This document shows positions 13,442 through 18,792 of a stretch of 18,792 nt of DNA, in pieces. The translations under genes were made by a program, and so were the position numbers. The notes beneath the pieces were generated by a model, which saw nothing but the letters and a program-made list of their open reading frames with translations, made no database searches and had not been told where the DNA came from. The DNA is from DASRHY01 sp046765875 (GTDB lineage: Bacteria > Actinomycetota > Actinomycetes > Propionibacteriales > Kribbellaceae). How positions within the stretch are numbered: position 1 is the first letter of the stretch; each line of letters starts with the position of its first letter. The stretch spans positions 1 through 18,792 of the forward strand of contig JBKPSJ010000135.1 in assembly GCA_046765875.1 (NCBI GenBank), given 5' to 3'.

Positions 13442-14200
13442 ATGTGGAGTTATCTGACCGACCCGGCGAACTGGTCCGGCTCCGAGGGCATCTGGGCCCG
13501 GATCATCGAACACCTGTGGTACACCGGCGTCGCACTGGCGATCTCGATCGCGATCGCCCTGCCGAGCGGGTTGCGGATCGGGCACACCCGGCGCGGCGCG
13601 TTCCTGGCGATCAACACCGGCAACGCGGCCCGCGCCCTGCCCAGCCTCGGCCTGCTGATGCTCGCGGTGCTGATCACCGACCAGATCGGCTTCCTGCCGG
13701 TGCTGATCGCACTGGTCGCGCTCGGCATCCCGCCGATCCTCACCTCGACGTACGCCGGGGTGTCCGGTGCGGACCCGGCGGCGATCGACGCCGCACGCGG
13801 GATGGGCATGACCGGAGGCCAGGTGCTGCGCAAGGTGGAGATACCGATCGCGCTTCCGCTGATCATCTCCGGCATCCGCGCCGCCACGCTGCAGATCGTG
13901 GCGACCGCGACGATCGCCGCGCTGGTCTCGCTCGGCGGGTTGGGCCGGTACGTGGTCGACGGACTCAAGCTGCGCGAGTTCCCGCAGATGTTCGCCGGCG
14001 CGTTCCTGGTCGCGCTGCTGGCCGTACTGCTCGATCTCGGCTTCGCACTGCTCACCCGGTTCGTGGTGTCGGACGGGCTCACCGGCCGGGTCCGCAGGGC
14101 TTCGGCGACCGCCGGGCCAGACGCGTCCGTGCGGGATGCATCGGCCCCGAACGCTTCCGTCCCAGACAATGAAAAGTCACCGGCGAACGCCGGTACCTGA
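13442..14200 (+). CDS. ABC importer permease 2 (OpuCD-like)
   Basis: A 252-residue permease paired with the previous one. The hydrophobic core spans about 22-210, with RALPSLGLLMLAVLI near 64-78, the coupling loop AIDAARGMGMTGGQVLRKVE near 114-133, and VSLGGLGRYVVDGL near 162-175. The last 40 residues are a hydrophilic tail with three imperfect repeats of the form (P/R)(D/N)AS(V/A), an extension not usual in the family. The ATG is one base after the stop of permease 1. The lipoprotein gene follows after a short gap. Confidence 0.92.
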   Translation: MWSYLTDPANWSGSEGIWARIIEHLWYTGVALAISIAIALPSGLRIGHTRRGAFLAINTGNAARALPSLGLLMLAVLITDQIGFLPVLIALVALGIPPILTSTYAGVSGADPAAIDAARGMGMTGGQVLRKVEIPIALPLIISGIRAATLQIVATATIAALVSLGGLGRYVVDGLKLREFPQMFAGAFLVALLAVLLDLGFALLTRFVVSDGLTGRVRRASATAGPDASVRDASAPNASVPDNEKSPANAGT

Positions 14201-14209
14201 TTGGAACAT

Positions 14210-14214
14210 GGAGG
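14210..14214 (+). promoter_or_regulatory. Ribosome binding site GGAGG that fixes the lipoprotein start
   Basis: GGAGG sits 5 bases before the GTG at 14220. The in-frame ATG at 14208 overlaps this sequence and has no ribosome site of its own, so the GTG is preferred as start. Confidence 0.7.
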
Positions 14215-14219
14215 CTCTC

Positions 14220-15170
14220 GTGTCGAGAACCACGTTCATCCGCGCTGCCGTCGCCGGCATCGCCGTACTCGGCCTGACCGCGTTGTCGGGTTGCGGTGGT
14301 GGCGACGACCAGCTGGGCGGCAGCGGAAATGCCGGTGGCGGGTCCGCGCCGGACAAGGTCGACAGCATCACCATCGGGTCGGCCGACTTCACCGAGAGCC
14401 AGCTGATCGCGGCGATCATGGGTGAGGCGCTCAAGTCCAAGGGCATCAAGGTCACCCAGCAGCCGAACATCGGCAGCCGCGAGACCTACATGAGCGCGAT
14501 CAAGGACGGCTCGGTCCAGCTGCTGCCGGAGTACACCGGCGCGGCACTCGCGTTCTTCGACAAGAACGCGACCGAGACCGAGGACCAGGCGGTGTACGAC
14601 AAGCTGAAGACGTCACTGCCGGCAGGGCTGGAGATCCTGGACAAGTCGAAGGCGGCCGACGAGGACGCGGTGATCGTCACCCCGGCGACGGCGCAGAAGT
14701 ACAACCTCAAGTCGATCGGCGACCTGAAGGGTCACGAGAAGGAGATCACGGTCGGCGGCAGCCCCGAGTTCAAGGTCCGCACGGCCGGTCTGGCCGGTAT
14801 GAAGGAGAAGTACGGCATCGATACTGCCAGCTTCAAGGAATACAAGACCCTCGACGCCGGCGGCCCGCTGAGCCTGAAGGCCCTGCTGGACAACACGATC
14901 CAGGTCACCAACCTGTTCACCACCAACGTGGCGATCAAGGAGAACAATCTGGTCCAGCTCGAGGACCCGCAGAACATCCTCCCGCCGAACCAGGTGGTCC
15001 CGCTGATCCGTACCGACCACAAGTCGACCGACGTGGCGAACACGCTCAACGCGGTGATGGCCAAGCTGACCACCGAGGACCTGATCGACATGAACAAGCG
15101 GATCGACGTCGACAAGCAGTCGACCGAGACCGTGGCCAAGGACTGGTTCAGCAAGCACCCCCTTGACTGA
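14220..15170 (+). CDS. OpuC-type substrate-binding lipoprotein
   Basis: A 316-residue secreted lipoprotein. The signal peptide has a basic start (VSRTTFIR), a hydrophobic core and the lipobox LSGC with Cys25 as the lipidated residue, then a Gly-rich linker to about residue 46. The binding domain of the OpuAC/ProX type has ITIGSADFTESQLIAAIMGE near 50-69, GSRETYMSAIKDGSVQLLPE near 85-104 followed by YTG, and GGSPEF near 179-184. This protein delivers a solute to the two permeases. The family binds glycine betaine, choline, carnitine and, in EgtU, ergothioneine; the aromatic ligand residues could not be assigned here. Its 3' end overlaps the TTG start of the M20 gene by 8 bases. Confidence 0.92.
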   Translation: MSRTTFIRAAVAGIAVLGLTALSGCGGGDDQLGGSGNAGGGSAPDKVDSITIGSADFTESQLIAAIMGEALKSKGIKVTQQPNIGSRETYMSAIKDGSVQLLPEYTGAALAFFDKNATETEDQAVYDKLKTSLPAGLEILDKSKAADEDAVIVTPATAQKYNLKSIGDLKGHEKEITVGGSPEFKVRTAGLAGMKEKYGIDTASFKEYKTLDAGGPLSLKALLDNTIQVTNLFTTNVAIKENNLVQLEDPQNILPPNQVVPLIRTDHKSTDVANTLNAVMAKLTTEDLIDMNKRIDVDKQSTETVAKDWFSKHPLD

Positions 15171-16365
15171 CACATTCGAGAAGATGTGGGCCGAGCTGGC
15201 CCGCATCGGCAAGGATCCGGAGTCCGGCGGCTACCACCGTGGCGGCTGGACTCCGGCCGAACGAGACGCGACCGCCTGGTTCGTCGCCCAGTGTGGCGAG
15301 CGTGACCTGGCGGTCGAGTCAGACGGCATCGGCAACCTGATCGCGTGGTGGGGTGCTCCGGACGTACCCGGCGTGGTGACCGGCAGCCACCTGGACTCGG
15401 TCATCGACGGCGGTGCGTTCGACGGCCCGCTCGGAGTGGTGTCCGCCTTGGCCGCGATAGACCGGTTGCGCGCCGTGGGGTTCACCCCATCGGTGCCGAT
15501 CGGCGTCGGCGCGTTCGTCGAGGAGGAGGGTTCCCGGTTCGGGATGCCCTGCCTGGGTTCGCGGGTCGCGGTCGGCGCGCTGCCCGCGGACCGGGCGCTG
15601 GCGCTGACCGACCGGGCCGGCACCCCACTGCGGCAGACGCTGGAGTCGGCCGGCGTCGACCCGGCGGGTCTGGGCCGGGCGGACTTCCTCGGCCGGATGG
15701 GCACCTTCGTCGAACTCCACGTCGAGCAGGGCCGCGGGCTGGTCGACGTCGGTGCGGCGGTGGGGGTGGCAAGCTCGATCTGGCCGCACGGGCGGTTCCG
15801 GTTCGACTTCACCGGTGAGGCGAACCACGCCGGCACCACGCTGATGGAGGACCGGCATGACCCGATGCTGACGTACGCGATGACGGCTCTGGCGGCCAAC
15901 AAGCAGGCCCGGCTGGCCGGCGCCCGGGCCACGTTCGGCCGGGTCTCGGTCGAGCCGAACGGGACGAACGCGGTGCCGTCGTCGGTGTCGGCCTGGATGG
16001 ACGCCCGGGCGGCCTCGGACGACGTGCTGGAGTCGCTGGTCGACACCATCACCCGGCAGGCCGCCGAACGTGCCGGGCGGGACGGTACGGCGGTGACCGT
16101 GACCGCCGAGTCGGTCTCGCCGGTGGTGGAGTTCGAGCCGGTTCTGCGGGACCGGCTGGTGACGGCGCTCGGTGGCGTACCGGTGCTGCCGACCGGCGCC
16201 GGCCACGACGCCGGAATCTTCGCCGCGGCCGGGGTGCCGACCGCAATGCTGTTCGTACGGAACCCGACCGGGGTGTCGCACTCACCGGCCGAGTACGCCG
16301 AGCCCGACGACTGCCTGGCCGGGGTCGAGGCGCTGACCGCGGTGCTGAAGGATCTGACCTCGTGA
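15163..16365 (+). CDS. M20-family amidohydrolase (allantoate amidohydrolase type), probable last-step hut enzyme
   Basis: A 400-residue metal hydrolase of the allantoate amidohydrolase/N-carbamoyl-amino-acid hydrolase group. Expected metal ligands are visible: His76 in GSHLDS, Asp87 in FDGPLG, Glu121-Glu122 in FVEEEGSRFG, His186 in ELHVEQG, and His373 in GVSHSPAEY. The TTG start at 15163 restores the usual N-terminus (M/TDTFEKMWAELARIG) and overlaps the lipoprotein stop, but has no ribosome site; the ATG at 15184 is the alternative. Its stop overlaps the hutF GTG. In actinobacterial hut loci this gene is, as I recall, regularly next to hutU, hutF and hutI. Since HutF yields N-formyl-L-glutamate and no HutG is present, it probably releases glutamate from that compound. 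This is inference; allantoate is the family default. Confidence 0.85.
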   Translation: MTDTFEKMWAELARIGKDPESGGYHRGGWTPAERDATAWFVAQCGERDLAVESDGIGNLIAWWGAPDVPGVVTGSHLDSVIDGGAFDGPLGVVSALAAIDRLRAVGFTPSVPIGVGAFVEEEGSRFGMPCLGSRVAVGALPADRALALTDRAGTPLRQTLESAGVDPAGLGRADFLGRMGTFVELHVEQGRGLVDVGAAVGVASSIWPHGRFRFDFTGEANHAGTTLMEDRHDPMLTYAMTALAANKQARLAGARATFGRVSVEPNGTNAVPSSVSAWMDARAASDDVLESLVDTITRQAAERAGRDGTAVTVTAESVSPVVEFEPVLRDRLVTALGGVPVLPTGAGHDAGIFAAAGVPTAMLFVRNPTGVSHSPAEYAEPDDCLAGVEALTAVLKDLTS

Positions 16366-17660
16366 CCGATTTCTGGTGTGAGCACGCACTGCTGCGATCC
16401 GGGGTGGAGTCTTCGGTACTGGTGACTGTCGCCGACGGGCGATTCGCGTCGGTCGTGTCCGGAGCCGATCCGGGCGCCGCCGAACGGCTGCCCGGCCTGA
16501 CGATCCCGGGGCTGGCGAACTGTCACAGCCACGCGTTCCACCGCGCGCTGCGCGGCCGGACCCAGCGCCAGCGGGGCACGTTCTGGACCTGGCGCGAGCA
16601 GATGTACGCCGTCGCCGCCCGGCTCACGCCCGACAGCTACTACAGCCTCGCCAGAGCGGTGTACGGCGAGATGGCACTGTCCGGCGTCACCTGCGTGGGC
16701 GAGTTCCACTACCTGCATCACGGGCCGGACGGCACTCCGTATGCGGACCCCAACGCGATGGGCGAGGCGCTGATCGCGGCCGCACGGGACGCCGGGCTGC
16801 GGATCGCCTTGCTTGACACCTGCTACCTGACCGGCGGGATCGAACAGGAGCTGACCGGGGTCCAGGTCCGGTTCGGCGATGGTGATGCCGACCGATGGGC
16901 CGACCGCGTCGCGGCGCTGAAACCTGGCGACGACGTCGTGATCGGCGCGGCGGCGCACTCGATCCGCGGAGTGCCGCGCGACCAACTCGCTGTGGTGGCA
17001 GCGGCACTGCCGGACGCGCCGCTCCACATCCACTTGTCCGAGCAGGTCGCCGAGAACGAGGCCTGCATCGCCGCGTATGGCCGTACGCCGGCCCAGGCGC
17101 TGGACGAATCCGGCTTCCTCAGCGGGCGAACCTCGGCGGTGCATGCCACTCATCTGACCGGCGTCGACGTCGCGCTGCTGGGGCAGTCGGCGACGTACGT
17201 GTGTTTCTGCCCGACGACCGAACGGGACCTGGCCGACGGGATCGGGCCATCGGCCGCCTTGCGCGAGGCCGGCTCGCCGCTGACGGTGGGGTCGGACAGT
17301 CATGCGGTGATCGACCTCTTCGAGGAGATGCGTGCGGTCGAGCTGAACGAGCGGCTCGCCTCGCAGACCCGTGGCACCTGGTCCGCGGACGAATTGTTGC
17401 GCGCGGCAACCGAGATCGGTCATCGCTCGCTGGGCTTCGCCGACGCGGGCCGGATCGAGCCGGGCGTCTGGGCCGATCTGGTGACAGTGCGGCTGGACTC
17501 GGTCCGGACCGCCGGTGCCGGCGCCGCCGTGGAGACCGCGGTGTTCGCCGCCTCCGCCGCGGACGTGACCTCGGTGGTCTCGTCCGGCCACCGCATCGTC
17601 TCCGATGGCACGCATCTGTCGATCGACGTTTCGGCCGAACTGGCGGCGGCGATCGGATGA
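16362..17660 (+). CDS. hutF: Formimidoylglutamate deiminase
   Basis: A 432-residue amidohydrolase-superfamily enzyme that deiminates N-formimino-L-glutamate to N-formyl-L-glutamate and ammonia. Metal and catalytic marks are present: CHSHAFHRALRG with His55 and His57, HIHLSEQ with His224 and Glu227, VHATHL with His261/His264, and GSDSHAVID with Asp312. FWTWREQMYAVA near 74-85 is typical of HutF. The GTG start overlaps the stop of the M20 gene (GTGA), and the stop overlaps the hutI ATG, so the three are coupled. HutF marks the two-step deiminase route to glutamate, not the one-step HutG formamide route. Confidence 0.95.
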   Translation: MTDFWCEHALLRSGVESSVLVTVADGRFASVVSGADPGAAERLPGLTIPGLANCHSHAFHRALRGRTQRQRGTFWTWREQMYAVAARLTPDSYYSLARAVYGEMALSGVTCVGEFHYLHHGPDGTPYADPNAMGEALIAAARDAGLRIALLDTCYLTGGIEQELTGVQVRFGDGDADRWADRVAALKPGDDVVIGAAAHSIRGVPRDQLAVVAAALPDAPLHIHLSEQVAENEACIAAYGRTPAQALDESGFLSGRTSAVHATHLTGVDVALLGQSATYVCFCPTTERDLADGIGPSAALREAGSPLTVGSDSHAVIDLFEEMRAVELNERLASQTRGTWSADELLRAATEIGHRSLGFADAGRIEPGVWADLVTVRLDSVRTAGAGAAVETAVFAASAADVTSVVSSGHRIVSDGTHLSIDVSAELAAAIG

Positions 17661-18740
17661 CCTCGCTCCTGCTCACCGGCATCGGGTCGCTGGTGACCAA
17701 CGATCCGGCGTACGGCGCTCCGATCGGGGAGATCCGCGATGCCGCCGTGGTGATCGAGGGCAGCCGGTTCGCCTGGGTCGGTATGCGGCCGTCCGCGCCC
17801 GCGGCCGACGAGCGGATCGACCTGGGCGGCCGGGCGGTGATCCCCGGGTTCGTCGACTCCCACTCGCACCTGGTGTTCGCCGGCGACCGGGCCGAGGAGT
17901 TCGCCGCGCGGATGACCGGTACGCCGTACAGCGCCGGCGGGATCCGCACCACGGTCGCGGCCACCCGCCAGGCCACCGACGAGCAGCTGTCGGCGAACGT
18001 CGCCAGGCTGGTGGCCGAGATGCGCCGGCAGGGCACCACCACGGTGGAGATCAAGTCCGGGTACGGCCTGACCGTGGCCGACGAGGCCCGCTCGCTCGCG
18101 CTCGCTTCCGCCTTCACCGAGGAGACCACCTTCCTCGGCGCGCACGTCGTACCCTCCGAGCTGGACCCGGCCGACTACGTCGCCCTCGTCGCCGGCCCAA
18201 TGCTCGACGCGGCTGCGCCGCACGCCAAGTGGATCGACGTGTTCGTCGAGCGCGGCGCCTTCGACGCAGACCAGGCCCGGGCGATCCTGCAAGCCGGAGC
18301 GGCGAAGGGGCTCGGGCTGCGTGTGCACGCGAACCAGCTCGGCCCGGGTCCAGGAGTGCAGTTGGCATGTGAGCTCGGTGCCGCGTCGGCGGACCACTGC
18401 ACGCATCTGACCGATGCGGACGTGGACGCACTCGCGTCTTCGGGAGTCGTGGCCGGGTTGTTGCCGGCGGTGGAGTTCTCGACCCGGTCGCCGTACCCCG
18501 ATGCGCGGCGGCTGATCGATGCCGGCATAACGGTGTCTCTGGCGAGCGACTGCAACCCGGGATCGTGCTACTCGTCGTCGATGCCGTTGTGCGTCGCGCT
18601 CGCTGTCCGGGAGATGCGCATGAGCCCGGCCGAGGCGGTCTGGTCCGCGACCGCCGGGGGAGCGGCAGCGCTACGCCGTGACGACATCGGCCGGATCACG
18701 CCCGGCGCCCGTGCGGATCTCGCCGTACTCGACGCCCCGT
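17657..18740 (+). CDS. hutI: Imidazolonepropionase, 3' end missing (adapter junction)
   Basis: Opens at an ATG overlapping the hutF stop (ATGA). HutI hydrolyses 4-imidazolone-5-propionate to N-formimino-L-glutamate, linking HutU to HutF. Visible: metal-binding DSHSHLVFAGDRAEEF with His69 and His71, TVEIKSGYGLT, FLGAHVVP, VHANQLG, SADHCTHLTD, and ASDCNPGSCYSSSMPL. About 361 residues are genomic, against roughly 390-405 for the family, so some 30-45 C-terminal residues are absent. The frame stays open through the adapter to 18792 and would add about 17 false residues if annotated blindly. The true stop is beyond this sequence. Confidence 0.95.
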
Positions 18741-18792
18741 CTGTCTCTTATACACATCTGACGCTGCCGACGATGTTAGCACAGTGTAGATC
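18741..18792 (+). other. Sequencing adapter contamination (Illumina Nextera, index, P5 start)
   Basis: Bases 18741-18759 are the 19-base Tn5 mosaic end CTGTCTCTTATACACATCT. Through 18773 the sequence continues as the reverse complement of the standard Nextera Read-1 transposase adapter. The next ten bases (TGTTAGCACA, 18774-18783) sit where an i5 index belongs, and the last nine (GTGTAGATC) begin the P5 segment. The order is exactly that of a read running off a short insert. Its AT content and lack of fit to hutI also mark it as foreign. Confidence 0.97.

Noticed and set aside
15231..17615. A 794-codon open frame on the minus strand
   Set aside because: It lies opposite the M20 and hutF genes, which have full catalytic motifs and proper overlaps. 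Its translation is Arg/Pro/Ser/Thr-rich without domains, as expected for the antisense of GC-rich coding DNA.
18741..18759. Tn5-like mosaic end as a mobile element
   Set aside because: The bases that follow match the library adapter, index and P5 in order, so it is a laboratory sequence and not an insertion.

Overview
The window is high-GC, gene-dense DNA with GTG and TTG starts, 4-nt stop/start overlaps (ATGA or GTGA) and short intergenic gaps. This is typical of an actinomycete. The gene content (a histidine-utilisation set with HutF and an M20 amidohydrolase, IclR/GntR/MarR/ArsR regulators, a DinB protein of the DUF664 type) would suit a Propionibacteriales genus such as Kribbella, but the genus is a guess. 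No rRNA, tRNA, CRISPR array, prophage or insertion sequence was seen. The last 52 bases (18741-18792) are not genomic: they read as an Illumina Nextera adapter, a 10-nt index and the start of P5, so real sequence ends at 18740.

Layout. On the minus strand from 4856 down to 1 lie a double-GNAT acetyltransferase, a DinB-like protein and an IclR regulator (one tight operon), a four-helix DUF6326-like membrane protein, an ArsR repressor coupled to an SRPBCC/AHSA1 protein, a striking 56-nt palindrome, and a divergent histidine/phenylalanine-lyase homologue cut by the window start. On the plus strand 5035-7306 is a YtrA-type GntR repressor with an ABC ATPase and a six-helix permease, preceded by a perfect inverted repeat.

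From 7376 to the end is histidine catabolism in two blocks. Block one is hutH-hutU. A minus-strand methyltransferase gene overlaps the hutU end. Block two starts with a MarR regulator, divergent from the methyltransferase across two copies of a 15-bp operator-like motif. It continues through a possible 24-codon leader ORF into an OpuC-type ABC importer (ATPase, two permeases, lipoprotein), then an M20 amidohydrolase, hutF and hutI. The chain from the ATPase to hutI is almost gapless.

Pathway: HutH (histidine to urocanate), HutU (to imidazolonepropionate), HutI (to formiminoglutamate), HutF (to N-formylglutamate), then glutamate, probably released by the M20 enzyme because no HutG is present here. 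The embedded importer suggests uptake of a histidine-related or quaternary-amine substrate. The MarR protein is the candidate regulator of the second block. The best leads are the importer and MarR placed inside a hut locus, the lyase homologue whose MIO triad is Gly-Thr-Gly, the coupled leader ORF and the 56-nt palindrome.
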